This document shows, in pieces, positions 37,469-48,746 of a DNA stretch of 64,000 nucleotides. A program made the translations under genes and the position numbers. Each line of letters starts with the position of its first letter. Position 1 is the first letter of the stretch. The notes beneath the pieces are model-generated. The model made no database searches, was not told the origin of the DNA, and was given only the letters and a program-made list of their open reading frames with translations. The DNA is from Diadema setosum (lineage: Eukaryota > Echinodermata > Echinoidea > Diadematoida > Diadematidae), in NCBI GenBank assembly GCA_033980235.1, contig CM067075.1, positions 29,330,385 through 29,394,384 of the forward strand. The letters are read 5' to 3'.

Positions 37469-38045
37469 TAAAGCCATGTTTTAACAGACCTTACCGCGAC
37501 ACGTCACGAAAACATCGCGACAACGTCCGGAGAACAAAATTCCTCACCTCGGGCATTGAAAGTTCAGGAGACAGTGATTGTCACCGTTTTAACAGACATG
37601 GACAGACACACTCCTGTAAAACCTTCTCCGGGTAGGTTTCCATAGCAACCTACCAGTTCGTGCTCGAAGGGGGTGTGCTTACGATCCATTTACTTCATTG
37701 GCGAGCGATGTGCCATTCTGTTTAGACTATTGCGCAAGCGTGTTGTGTGTATCAAAAATGTTACCACGAGAGCGTTTAAGCAGAAGGGTTGTCGGGGTAA
37801 TGTAGTGATAATGTCGGAGTACTGACGAGGTAATGTCGAGGTTTACCCTAGATGGCAAGGGTGAATTTTGGCAAAAGTTATCGCGGCAACGTCCGAGCAA
37901 CATTATTTTTTATCACTTTTTTTTTGTGCGGGGAGCGTTTTAAAAAGGAGGGGAAAAACTAAACAAAACAAAATACAAAAAAGATTGCCCTTTTAAAGTT
38001 GTCGCGGTAACTCTGGTTTGAAAGGTTCTGTTAAAACGGGGCTTA
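37469..38045. mobile_element. Fold-back element with TTTTAACAGA ends
   Basis: Left TAAAGCCATGTTTTAACAGA then CCTTACCGCGAC; right GTCGCGGTAACTC with AAGGTTCTGTTAAAACGGGG then CTTA. Internal CGCGGCAAC/TCGCGACAAC motifs recur. Lies in intron 1 of the minus gene, 65 bp from the first coding exon. Confidence 0.75.
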
Positions 38046-38111
38046 ATAAAGATCTTCTTTCACTGCCATACTAAAATTAAAGATTTAACAAAATTTTGAA
38101 CTTTCGCTTAC

Positions 38112-38169
38112 TCAAGACCAACAGGAGATATGCCCCGCAATTGCACCCTCCGAAATTCATTGTTCCAAC
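38112..38169 (-). CDS. First coding exon, signal peptide (minus gene)
   Basis: ATG at 38160-38158 opens MNFGGCNCGAYLLLVL and runs into a good donor (TTGA then GTAAGC) in phase 1, which fits the phase-1 entry of exon 36415-36227. The hydrophobic AYLLLVL run just before the domain exon suits a secretory signal. Directly upstream of GTTGGAACA-ATG is an acceptor (TATCGGTTATCCAG), so a non-coding 5' exon probably precedes it. The plus gene shows the same arrangement. No other candidate first exon was seen, but prediction of so short an exon is fallible. Confidence 0.5.
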
Positions 38170-39070
38170 CTGGATAACCGATAAAATGAGAACATAAAAA
38201 TTAAAAACATAGACACTGATTTGTTCTTTAAAATAAAATAAAAAATAATCAGGAGACATCAAGCAAATTACAGATGAGTCTTTAACCAATACGCCTATTG
38301 TCTTGAATTTTACATGTAGATAAGCAAACGAGTTAAAAAAAAAACAGCGCAAAGCACAATGACCTTGCAGTGCCAATATGAAATGAAATAAATAAAATGA
38401 AACGATGAAATGTGCGTTGCACTGTCTATACATACACTATGAAACTTATGTTCCTCTGAAATACCCTTTTGCTAAAAAGAAAAGAAGTGGTCCTGGCTCT
38501 TCATAAAATAGATTTTTCAATGTGACAAATTAAAACGCATCCTTATTCTGCTAAGAATTGGAGATCTTTTCAAGAAAACGACCAACGTGTTTTCTTTTCA
38601 ACACTTATACTTGAGATCTTCACTTCGTTACCCGTGATGGTCACAAAAATCTAATTACGGCGAGGAAAGAGAGGATGTATTGGTCGGACTAAAATCGATG
38701 TGGACATTCGTGAAATTGACCATCTCTCATACTCTACAATGAACGCTACAATGATTTTGTTTTCGACTTTGTTTTTGTTTTTGGTGTGATTGCATCGCAG
38801 CGTCTATTGTTAGCAGTATTAAACTAAACGAGGCTAGCTGTGGATAGTAACGCGGTATACTGAAGTATGTATACAGAGAACGCCGTGCCTATCAGGACGA
38901 CGGGATTTGGTTAGACTGACGGGGGTCATCCCACGAGACCGACACCCACGAGTCATACGGCCCACGGGTTCGACACTGAAAAGAAGGTCTATGTGTCATG
39001 TAACCCATGAGTCCACCATTAGGCAAATATAGCCACTACTAGGCAAAACAATCCCCGCGAGTTCAACACT

Positions 39071-39893
39071 AAAGGCCGTGTCACACCATTCCGGGCAAGC
39101 TACGCGGGCTTGTGGCGAGGAGGTAGTTTCCAGCACGTAGAAGATTTTCAGCGGGCGAACAAGAATGTTTGCAATTTTCATTCATGTCTTGTCATACCGT
39201 ACGGGGGAACTTCTGCGGCTTGACTTGCGGGGAAACAACTTTACTCCCCGGAGCTCTCCGCAGTTGGTCCGCACCTGACAGTATCTAGCGCGTAGTTGCC
39301 CGGAGGTGCTCACGCAAGTCCGATTTAACCGCAGCCAAGTTTTGAGCATGACCAAAACTTTTTCCGGGTGAGTCGCGGGAATGCTCGTAGAGGTCCACGC
39401 AGAACGCCAGTATGAGACCCATAGCGGCAGTACTTCCCAGACAATTCCCACGCAGGTACTTCGCAGTCCCGTATGCAGCCAAGATAAATGAAGTTCTGTG
39501 AGATTTCAGCCATTCCATTAGAGGAATTCCTTCACTGAGTTGTCAGCCCCCACGTCGCGACTGGTACAAAGGTCACACAGTATAATCGCAAGTATAACGT
39601 GTCCAGCGAGTAAGTCACATGCGCTGACTCGCACAAATCCTTTTCCGCCCTCAGGAATGTCCGGTATGCTAGAAAATCCCTACACGTAACAAGCCCGAGT
39701 AGCTTGGCCGGAAAGGTGTGACAGGGCCTAAACACGGTTGCGGATAAAATAATATGCGTGCGCACCTCCGGGCGACTACTTTTGAGATACAGTACATGCT
39801 AGGTACTGTCATGTGCCGATCATCTACGGGGACCTCCGGGTGGTCAAAATTGTTCTTTGCAAGTCGCACGCAAGGCTGGTGTGACACGGCCTT
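39071..39893. mobile_element. Fold-back element with AAAGGCCGTGTCACACC ends, copy 1
   Basis: Left end AAAGGCCGTGTCACACC and right end GGTGTGACACGGCCTT. A second internal right-end-like AAAGGTGTGACAGGGCC lies at about 39712. Copy 2 abuts it directly. GC-rich, with overlapping open frames on several strands but no transposase motif. Confidence 0.85.
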
Positions 39894-40719
39894 AAAGGCC
39901 GTATCACACCATTCCGGGCAAGCTACGCGGGCTTGTGGCGAGGAGGTAGTTTCCAGCACGTAGAAGATTTTCAGCGGGCGAACAAGAATGTTTGCAATTT
40001 TCATTCATGCCTTGTCATACCGTACGGGGGAAGTTTCGCGGCTTGACTTGCGAGGAAACAAATCTACTCCCCGGAGCTCTCCGCAGTTGGTCCGCACCTG
40101 ACAGTATCTAGCGCGTAGTTGCCCGGAGGTGCTCACGCAAGTCCGTTTTAACCACAGCCAAGTTTTGAGCATGACCAAAACTTTTTCCGGGTGAGTCGCG
40201 GGAATGCCCGTAGAGGTCCACGCAGAACGCCAGTAGGAGGCCCTTAGCGGCAGCACTTCCCAGGCAACTCCCACGTAGGTATTTCGCAGTCCCGTATGCA
40301 GCCAAGATAATGAAATTCTGTGGGATTTCAGCCATTCCATTAGAGGAATTCCTTCACTGATTTGTCAGCCCCCACAAAGGTCACACAGTATACTCGCAAG
40401 TATGATTTAAGTAGAACGCGTCCAGCAAGTAAGTCACATGCGATGACTCGCTCAAATCCTTTTCCGCCCTCAGGAATGTCCGGTATGCTAGAAAATCCCT
40501 ACACGTAACAAGCCCGAGTAGCTTGCCCGGAAAGGTGTGACAGGGCCTAAACACGGTTGCGGGTAAAAAAAATATGCGTGCGCACCTCTGGGCGACTACG
40601 GTTGAGATACATGCTAGGTACTGTCATGTGCGGATCATCTACGGGGACCTCCGGGTAGTCAAAATTGTTCTTTGCAAGTCGCACGCAAGGCTTGCCCGGA
40701 AAGGTGTGACACGGCCTTT
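39894..40719. mobile_element. Fold-back element with AAAGGCCGTATCACACC ends, copy 2
   Basis: A tandem, near-identical copy of 39071-39893 (the same GGCAAGCTACGCGGGCTTG, CCGGAGCTCTCCGCAG and CGAGTAGCTTG landmarks), differing by scattered substitutions and small indels. Ends GGTGTGACACGGCCTTT. The copies meet at CGGCCTT-AAAGGCCG with no flanking DNA between. Confidence 0.85.
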
Positions 40720-40734
40720 AGCAAGCAAGCTGTA

Positions 40735-41035
40735 GATGCCGTGTTTGTCCTTGTAGACGCCGCGCTCTTCCAGCCTTATCCGTGTAGCCGCCGTGTTTAT
40801 ACCGTGTACAGCTACATGGCAGCCACACGGACCATCCCGGATTGCTCTGCCAACACGGCAATCCCCGGATAACGCCGGATGTTTTTGATCTCCAAAAGTT
40901 GCCGTGTTGGCCTTCCGGATGTCCCCGGATCTATACGGACATACACGGATGTCCAAGGATGTCCAAGGCGTCAACACGGATCTCTCCCCGGATCACCCCG
41001 GATCTGAGCCGGGGTGATCCGGGATGACTATGTGA
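40735..41035. repeat. GC-rich block of CCCCGGAT / ATCCGGGG motifs
   Basis: Dense CGGAT, CACGGAT and CCGTGT motifs, ending in a palindrome GATCACCCCGGATC...GGGGTGATCCGGGA at 40992-41023. It lies against the right end of the fold-back pair; open frames are compositional. Confidence 0.55.
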
Positions 41036-41480
41036 CTCGGGCATAAGTTCTGCAATATTACGCGGCATCATTGCTCGTTGCCGAACAGCCGTGTAAGCCT
41101 ATACAACGATAATGGCGTGTCTTTTCAGTGTTTGAATGCACTTGTGAGGAAGCTATCAATGCTTCATCAATGATGTTGTATAATGCAGTTAACAGATAGG
41201 ACCAATCGCAGACGAAGAAACGAATTTTTATAATCATATTTTGTTCCTCTACGTAATTGGCAGCGGATATGACAATGTTTAATTGGACTGTGCAAGAAAA
41301 ATTTCAGATCATACTGATATCTCATGATTGCCACAGTATGTTTAGAAAGTGCTAAGGAGAAAATCTCGTTTACCTTAGTGAAATATGATTATTTTTTCTC
41401 TACTCATTCACGCATAGTTCTGCATTGCCATTGATATGCACCGATGACAACTTTATAACTCAAGAGTTCTATGACTATAT

Positions 41481-41803
41481 GGCCCGAATTCACGAAGGTG
41501 GTACAAATGAAACCATGGTTAAAACCATGGACAAAAACCATGGAACGCCAAGTGTCGCACGGAATATTTCGTTACGAAATTGGTCATTTCGTCGACAAAA
41601 TGACCGTTTCGTTAACAAAATTATCATTTCGTGGACGAAATGTTTATTTAGTTACAAAATGTCATTTCGTGACAAAATGATCATTTCATTGACGAAATGA
41701 CTGATTTCGTAACGAAATATTCCATTCGACATTTGGCGCTCCATGGTTTTTGTCCATGGTTTAAACCATGGTTTCATTTGTACCACCTTCGTGAATTCGG
41801 GCC
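41481..41803. mobile_element. Fold-back element rich in ATTTCGT / ACGAAAT
   Basis: Ends GGCCCGAATTCACGAAGGTG and CACCTTCGTGAATTCGGGCC, flanked by a 5-bp TATAT duplication. The inner part alternates ATTTCGT and ACGAAAT with CCATGGTTTAAACCATGG-type palindromes. A shorter copy is at 52185-52417. Confidence 0.9.
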
Positions 41804-42658
41804 TATATGAGCATCAAGTGAGGAAAAAATCAACGTAAAACCAAAAAAAAAAAAAGAGCAGAATTACAAACCAAACATCCTCTTTCAAAAATACATAAAA
41901 CCATAGATGATTAGAGTCACATTGTCATAAAATTATCTTCAAATATTTCCACTGTGACACTCTATCGGGGAACGCTGATAATGATACTGTGCTTATAGGC
42001 CTTCAGATCAAAACGAGTTCTGTACAATCGTGTTACACCGCTTAACATGTTTGATGGTCGCGTAACGGCATCAAATTCGTTTTTTAAAAAGTAATTAAGA
42101 AATTAATATCCGACTAGATCTATAATATAGTTATTTCAAACTTACCGGAAAACTGTCGTAAATTAGTGAATGGAGTTGAAAACAAAAGAGCTGTTGAAAG
42201 TTCACGCGTCGAGGACTGAAAACATCACCACGAAAGTGAAGTACAAGGTTATCGCACTGTGTCAGGGATAAGAGATGAGAGCTTTCTCACCGCGATTCCA
42301 GGACAACAGCAATCGACGACAGCGTAAGCAGAATGAAAGATGATTATAACTCCTGAATATACGTGCGGTCGAGATGCGCTCACCCGTATTCGACGAGATC
42401 TCTCGAAGAAGCGAAACGATTACCTCGTAGATGCTCTAACCACCGCGTTACTGTTCTTCCCTTGAAATATAGATGATTGGCTAGAAGGGAGTTCATCGAG
42501 GCTTTTCTTCGTTGGTTGTAAACGTTGTTTAATTGGCTGTCCAAAATTTATGAAGCACTCGCCAAGACTTTGACTTAAGTTTTGCACACACGACAAAGAG
42601 AGATGTGCCATGCTTGCGTAAAGTCAAAAAGACAAAAGCGTTCGCGGAGCTGAAGAAT

Positions 42659-42711
42659 TCCGGCTATTTGTAACTCGAAGCGAGCCGGCTATTTGTAACT
42701 CGAAGCGAGTG
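42659..42711. repeat. 26-bp direct duplication
   Basis: CCGGCTATTTGTAACTCGAA followed by GCGAG occurs twice in tandem without spacer. Confidence 0.85.
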
Positions 42712-44050
42712 CAGGCAACTTACATTTCAGTCAAAAAATAGTATCCAAGCAAGAGCTCCTCCATTCTACATCTTTCTCCCCGAGGTGCTAGTCTTTGTTA
42801 TCTGAAACTATGGTGATGTTGGTTGTTTCTTCACAACCATTACATTTACGCCAAGCTTAGCCGTCCCCCTCCCCCATTAATCATACCTCGCGTTGCCCAT
42901 TCTCACTTCTGAAAACCAGACCTCATAATATTGTGCTTCTCCCCCTATTCCTATACAAGGTACGGTATGACTGCGACTGCATTTCGAAGAGTTTAGAAAA
43001 CAGGATCAAGTGATTTTACCTCATATCTTAGTGGAATATATATTAAAAGCATATTCACGGTCTCGTAAAAGAAAGATACTTGCTAATGAGAATACAAAAC
43101 AGCCTCTTAAGTCAAACGAGAATATAAAAAAAAATAGCAGAGCAGCAAAAACAATAAGTAAAACCAGTCCTGATCTAGATTTGCCGCTTTGAACTTTCCA
43201 TGCGTTTGCGGCTGATTTAAGAGCAGTGGTGCCGTTAGCGGCATTTACAGTGAAAACTCATAATTTATTGACGTTCGCGTTGATGGTATTAAATCTACGC
43301 TTTATATTGGAGAAGCACATTGAACTCCCTCATCCTGCAGGTTGTGAGATATATGGGGGGGGGGGGGGGAGGGATATACATTTTTCGCAAGTGTAGTCTG
43401 TCAGATATGAAAAATGAACACGTTTGTGCCCATACAAGAAATATTCATTGCTGATGGGGGTTAAAAGCACGACATTGTTTTGTCTGTATTTTAAATGGAG
43501 ACTGACAACGCTGCTGATAGAATAAGCCGTAATTAATACTGTATCTCGTATTAAAGGGGAACTAGAAATGTCGCTATGGCAACGGGTATGCCTCCGCCAT
43601 ATCGCATTATTTTCCCAGTAGATCTACATCTTGTCAATCTGAGACCCCACAGACCTGCCAAATATTGTATATAAACAATATTTAGGATTCTTTGAGTCAT
43701 TTGAGTCATTCTTTGAGCCATGGAAAAATATGCATTTTTAGTATTTTCACTTGACCTTTCACCTCATGGTGGATGTTTGCCGACAGAACCATTGTGTATC
43801 AGTGTTTAATCAAGTGTATCACTGAGTAATTTCCAAGGTATGGGGAAATGGTTTCATTTCAGCATTTATTGTGTAATATTAGCAAATCAGCATGACCTCT
43901 GACCTTTGATCTTAGGACAAAAAAAAAAATCCAATATAAGATACAGATATATAAAATCAACACGTGTCACACTTGTACACATTTAGTACATCAAATAGTC
44001 ACATTCTACGAAACACATGTGTTTATTTTTTTTCCTCATTGGCATTCCAG

Positions 44051-44122
44051 TTAAGACCCGTGGGATAGAGAAAGCAAATCAACCGGACAATATGCTTTTG
44101 GTACACTTTCTCGTATGGTCGG
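44051..44122 (+). CDS. First coding exon, short signal peptide (plus gene)
   Basis: An acceptor with a long T-rich tract (TTTTCCTCATTGGCATTCCAG) precedes 44051. After a 41-base leader the ATG at 44092 opens MLLVHFLVWS and meets a consensus donor (TCGG then GTGAGT) in phase 1, matching exon 45040. An in-frame stop lies upstream, so this is the only ATG. The hydrophobic stretch is short for a signal peptide. The acceptor implies an upstream 5' UTR exon, as in the minus gene. Coding begins at 44092. Confidence 0.5.
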
Positions 44123-44498
44123 GTGAGTATTGCATGAATAGTTCTCTTATGTTATGAATATATCGACTTTCTTCTATTCTTTTGTCTTGTCATCAAACAC
44201 AGTTGAACAGTTCGAAGTCATTTTCCTCTTTCATAATCTCCGGCCAGTAATCATAATCATATCGGAAAGAAGACGGAAAGATAAAAACATAGTTAAGAAA
44301 AACAAAACGTACAGAAAAATACAGTGATGCACTTGAACATAAAGGTGACATACATTCTTTAAACGTTTCCATGAGGGTACACCGATCGGTCGTGGTTGGT
44401 TTCACAGTACACAATATATTGGGGTTTTTTTTGTGAGTGGTCTCACAACAAAGAAAGAATACCTCAAAAAGGTGCAGAGACACAGAGCCCTATACTCG

Positions 44499-44855
44499 AA
44501 AGAACACATTGTGCCACAGTGTGTTCACAGTGCGGACACATTGTCAAATTTAACAGTGTGAAGATGATTTCACACTGTGGTTTGGTTTTCAGAAAAAGTT
44601 CACGATGGTAATGATCTATGTCACACTGTGAATTTGTGATTTACAATGCAATTACACTTGTAAAAAGCTCGAATTTAACAGTGTGAAGATGATTTCACAC
44701 TGTGGTTTGGTTTTCGCAGTGTTCACATGGTAACGTTCTGTGTCACTGTTTACAGTGTTAAAACGCTCGAATTTAACAGTGTGAAGATGATTTCACACTG
44801 TGTTCACAATGTGTTCACACTGTGTTTCTCACGCTGTGGGATTCTGTGTTCTTTC
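44499..44855. mobile_element. Fold-back element with three AACAGTGTGAAGATG hairpins
   Basis: Ends AAAGAACACATTGTGCCACA and CTGTGGGATTCTGTGTTCTTT are inverted. Inside, AATTTAACAGTGTGAAGATG plus ATTTCACACTGTG, itself a hairpin, occurs at about 44546, 44670 and 44767. Confidence 0.75.
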
Positions 44856-45039
44856 CAGCAGGACCGACAAAGGGGCATTTCGGGTCTTAGTATAACATCA
44901 ATAAATTAATTTCAACATGAAATTGTTTGGTTGATTGATTGATTTGGCTAAACCATATTTACTGATCTCATTATCACCACTACCACCCTATATCCATCCA
45001 TCAATATCAAAGCTGCTCTGCTGTTGCCATTGGCAACAG

Positions 45040-45207
45040 GATACCAAAGGATTATTTGTGGATCAGCGTGGGATGTCAGACGAGGAAAAGTTGTTGAGTT
45101 GGAGGCCAAGAAGGTTGAAATTTCCCCCGAGAGGCTGAACAAGGCAAAGTCGCTGTCCGCCAATCAGTTCTCTTCGATGACCGAAATGTGGACATGCGCC
45201 TTTCCAG
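45040..45207 (+). CDS. Unnamed Cys-pair domain exon (plus gene)
   Basis: Acceptor TGTTGCCATTGGCAACAG, donor TTTCCAG then GTAATC, phase 1 both sides, 56 codons. Reads YQRIICGSAWDVRRGKVVEL then EAKKVEISPERLNKA and EMWTCAFP. Two Cys, rich in Lys and Glu. It aligns with minus-gene exon 36415-36227 through C-x-S/T-A-W-D, G-x-x-V-x-L-E, V-x-x-S and WTC-x-x-P. I do not recognise the family. Position between signal peptide and first EGF suggests a small N-terminal extracellular domain, probably with one disulfide. Confidence 0.75.
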
Positions 45208-45287
45208 GTAATCATGACATTTTCAACCCGTTCATCTTTGCGCGTGTGTCGATCTACTTGTGCGTGTTTGTCGTGTGTGTTAGATCA

Positions 45288-45453
45288 GGGGGTGTTTCAT
45301 CAAGTTAGTCAGTGCTGACAAATTGTCAGTCTCTGACAATAATAGTAACAGTAAGTGACCAAAGCATCTCAGCCAATCAAAACCAAGGATTTTGCTGAAA
45401 TTGTCAGAGACTGACAACTTGTCAGTGCTGACTCAACTGATGAAACACCCCCC
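45288..45453. mobile_element. MITE with GGGGGTGTTTCATCA ends
   Basis: GGGGTGTTTCATCAAGTTAG plus TCAGTGCTGACAA is mirrored by TTGTCAGTGCTGACTCAACT plus GATGAAACACCCC; TGTCAGTCTCTGACA also pairs with its inverse. About 165 bp, 80 bp past the donor of exon 45040-45207. Confidence 0.9.
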
Positions 45454-46196
45454 AGGGATGTCCACCTCCCTGGTTAGACATGATAGTAACTCGCAGACTC
45501 AATTTTTTACTTCATTGTTTTTATTAGAAACGAGGAGCTCCCAGGTGGTTATGGAGAAATCATGGCCTAACACGGAAAAAAAAAATCGGAGGCGTGGGGG
45601 TGGGGGGTGGGGGAGAGAATATACTGGATATTGGGAAGGGAGCGGGCAAGCAAACGAGGGAGCGCAGCGACAGAGTACGGGGAGGAAGTGCCCACAAGAG
45701 GGAGCTTTTGCCTTTGTAATTACTTGAAGTTCAACCATCTGATGCATTATTCTTTGGTGGAATATTTGGAATTTTTCAATAAGTAGCGAGGAAAAGCGAT
45801 ATTCAAAGAAAATGTGACAACCTGTACCGTGCTGTTTGTCATGTTTATTACCATTGTATTGGTTTGTATGTGTGGCTTCTCTGTGTCTTAATCTATGGAG
45901 ATGGATAGCAACCACCTGCAGTAAATAAGTGGTGACAGATATCATTATATTAATGCCATGTGTATTCTCACACTAGGATAATAGATATGTTATTAGAAAT
46001 TACAAGAAACAAATGTGTGTGTGTATGTGTGTGTGAATTTTCCGCATGTATATCCATTCCTCTGTTATTGCTTTATGACAAGCTTAGCATTAATAATCCA
46101 TGGGAAATAAAGGAACTTGTAGGTTAGCAAGAACTATTTGGCTCATTTCACGCGTATGCCTTTTCTTCCTTACTCCAAAATGTGTACACGCAGTAG

Positions 46197-48674
46197 TAGT
46201 GGAGCGGCATAGCCGAACAATTGTGCATTTTGTGATAAAAGCACCAAATTTCGTACACAGGTTGACAATCATGTTCAGATTAAATTTAGATATTGGGCCA
46301 TCGTAAATATCGCCCTCAACGTCCATGGCAGCCATTTTTCAAAATGGCTGCCATAAATGTCATTTTTTCGTAAAATTTACTAATTTTAGGAGGCAAAAGT
46401 CAATAAGATCTTACTCACAAATGAGAAATTACATTCAAAATAGATCTAGATATTTGGCCATCGGAAAAAGCGCCCTCAACGGCCATGGTAGCCATTTTTT
46501 AGAAATGGCCGCCATAAATGCCATTTTCTTCAAAAGGTTTACTAACATCAGATGGGCAAGCCAGTAAGATTGCAAACAAGTGGGATATTGCATTCAAAAT
46601 GAATTTGAATATTTGGTCATTGTTAATTGCGCCCTCAGCGTCCATAACAGCCATTTTTCAAAATGGCTGTCATATGTGCAACTTCTACAATAACTTTGCA
46701 AATTTCAGAAGAGAAAAGTCACTAAGTAAAAGAGAAAAAGTTAAATACATTCAAAATAAATCTAGATATTGGGTCATCAGAAATTGCGCCCTCAACGGCA
46801 ATGGTATCCACTTTTCAAAATGGCCGCCAAAATGCCATTTTTTTGTTAAAAAAAAATTGCAAATTTCACAAGGGAAAGACAATAATTGTTTGCAAACAAG
46901 CCGCAAGGGGGAAATTACATCCCATAATAAATCCAGATATTGGGCCATCTGAAATTGCGCCCTCAATGGTTATGGCAACAATTTTTTTTTTTTAATGGGC
47001 ACCAGATAAGTGCCACTTTTTCATTTAAAGAAATGCTAATTTCAGAAGGAAGAGTCAATGAAATTTTGCATATATATGGGAAATGACATTCAAAATAAAT
47101 CCCGATATTGGGCCTTGCAGCAATTTTTCAAAAAAATGCTATTTTTTGTAAAATTCTGCAGATGTCAACAAGAATTTCCACAAATGTGGAGAATTACATT
47201 CAAACTGAACTTTACAATAGGCCATCCTAAATTATACCCTCAACCGCCAATGGCAGCCATGTTTCAGAACAGCTGCCATGGATGCCCTTTTTTTGCAAAA
47301 AAATTTGCTGATGTCAGAAAGAAAAGTCAATAAGATTCTGCAAACAAGTAGAAAATTGTATTCAAAAATGAATTTAAATGTAAGGTCGTCTTAGAAGGCG
47401 CCATCAGGGGCCATGCTGACCGGATGTCTTTTTTTTTTTGGGGGGGGGAGATTTGCTAATTTCAGAGGGAAAATCAATGACATTTTTACATAGATGTTGA
47501 ACATCATAATTCAAAATAAAATGATATAGATGAGGTCATTACAAATGGAACCATCAACGACCATGGCAGCCATTTCAAAATGGCAAGTATAGATGCTATC
47601 TATTTGTTGAAAATTTGATATTTGCCAGAGTAAGGTAATAACATTTCTTTTGGAAATCGACAAATACATTCAAATAATTTAGATATTGCCCCACCATTTA
47701 AACACCGTCCCGTATTTATGGCAGCCAGTTGTGAAAAATGGCCGCCATTGCCGCAATTTACAATGGCCCAATATCTAAATCTATTTTTAATGTTATTTTC
47801 CACTCATTTGCAAACTATTTTTGATTTTCCCTTCTAAATTTTTTTAATTTTTACGAAAAATGGCATTAATGGCGGCCATTTTGAAAAATGGCTGCCATTC
47901 CGTTGAGGGCGCAATTTGCAATTGTCCAATATCTAGATTTATTTTGAATGTTATTTCCCACTCAGTTGCAAAATCTTATTGATTTTCCCTTCTAAAATAT
48001 TAATTTTTAAATGAAAAACAGCATTAATGGCGGCCATTTAAAAAAATGGCTGCCATGGCCGTTGAGGGCGCAATTTGCGATGGCCCAATATCTAAGTTTA
48101 TTTTGAATGTTATTTCCCACTCAGTTGCAAAATCTTATCGATTTTCCCTTCTGAAATAGCAATTTTTTTAATGAAAAACAGCATTTATGGCGGTCATTTT
48201 GAAAAATGGCTGCTATGGCCGTTGAGGGCGCAATTTGCGATGACCCAATATCCAAATTTATTTTAAAATATTATTTCCCACTCATTTGCAAAATCTTTTA
48301 GATTTTCCCTTCTGAAATAGTAATTTTTTATGAAAAACAGCATTTATGACGGCCATTTTTGAAAAATGGCTGCCATGGCCGTTGAGGGCGCAATATGCGA
48401 TGGCCCAATATCTAAATTTATCTTAAATGTTATTTCCCACTCATTTGCAACATCTTATAGATTTTCTCGTCTGAAATTTGTAATATTCTTAGGAAAAATG
48501 GCATTTTGGGCGGCCATTTTGAAAAATGGCTGTCAGTGGCGTTGAGGGCGCTATTTACGATGGCCCAATATCTGAATTTATTTCAAATGTTATTGTTAAC
48601 ATGTGTACGAAATTTGATGCTTTTATCATGAAATGCACAATTCCTCTCATTTTTCAAGCTATGCCGCTCCACTA
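46197..48674. mobile_element. Giant fold-back element with about 160-bp subrepeats in both arms
   Basis: Outer ends TAGTGGAGCGGCATAGC and GCTATGCCGCTCCACTA are perfect inverted repeats. The left arm has about eight tandem, diverging units, each with GCGCCCTCAACGG, a GGCAGCCATTTT...AAAATGGC hairpin and ATCTAGATATTGGGCCAT. The right arm has five to six units of the same sequence in reverse orientation (CGTTGAGGGCGC at about 47903, 48062, 48220, 48379 and 48540). Open frames inside are accidental. It fills most of the intron before the first EGF exon and ends 72 bp before its first base. Confidence 0.85.
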
Positions 48675-48746
48675 TAGGGTCTATTTTAATACCCATATTT
48701 GATAATATTATGCATGCAGTCATACGTCTAAATTTTTCGCTTGCAG

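Larger units (their letters stand above)
28215..38169 (-). other. Gene model: secreted EGF / SUEL-lectin / FAMeT-like protein, minus-strand paralogue
   Basis: Six exons read on the minus strand: 38169-38112 (coding from 38160), 36415-36227, 34534-34421, 31181-30936, 30515-30348 and 28504-28215. Coding lengths 49+189+114+246+168+290 = 1056 nt, 351 residues plus stop. Every intron is phase 1. Domain order is signal peptide, short Cys domain, cbEGF, SUEL-type lectin, FAMeT-like domain over two exons. The plus-strand gene at 44051-56234 has the same order and phases. A LINE and an orphan discoidin-like exon lie in the intron between the EGF and lectin exons. Function is not known; a secreted, possibly glycan-binding protein is inferred. 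Confidence 0.75.
38170..44050. other. Shared upstream region of the two divergent genes
   Basis: About 5.9 kb with no coding sequence I can support. It must hold both promoters and probably a 5' UTR exon for each gene, but I could not place them. It contains the tandem fold-back pair at 39071-40719, the GC-rich CCCCGGAT block to about 41035, the fold-back at 41481-41803, and a duplicated 26-bp unit near 42659. Confidence 0.6.

Noticed and set aside
39182..40977. Several minus- and plus-strand open frames of 60-112 codons
   Set aside because: They lie in the duplicated GC-rich fold-back element and repeat in both copies; no transposase motif.
42420..42611. Minus-strand open frame beginning MAHLSLSCVQ as a possible signal exon
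   Set aside because: Hydrophilic after the first residues, no phase-1 donor found; the exon at 38160 fits better.
46090..47333. Series of open frames with repeated NGCHKCHFF-like peptides
   Set aside because: Readings of the 160-bp subrepeats, which drift in frame between units.
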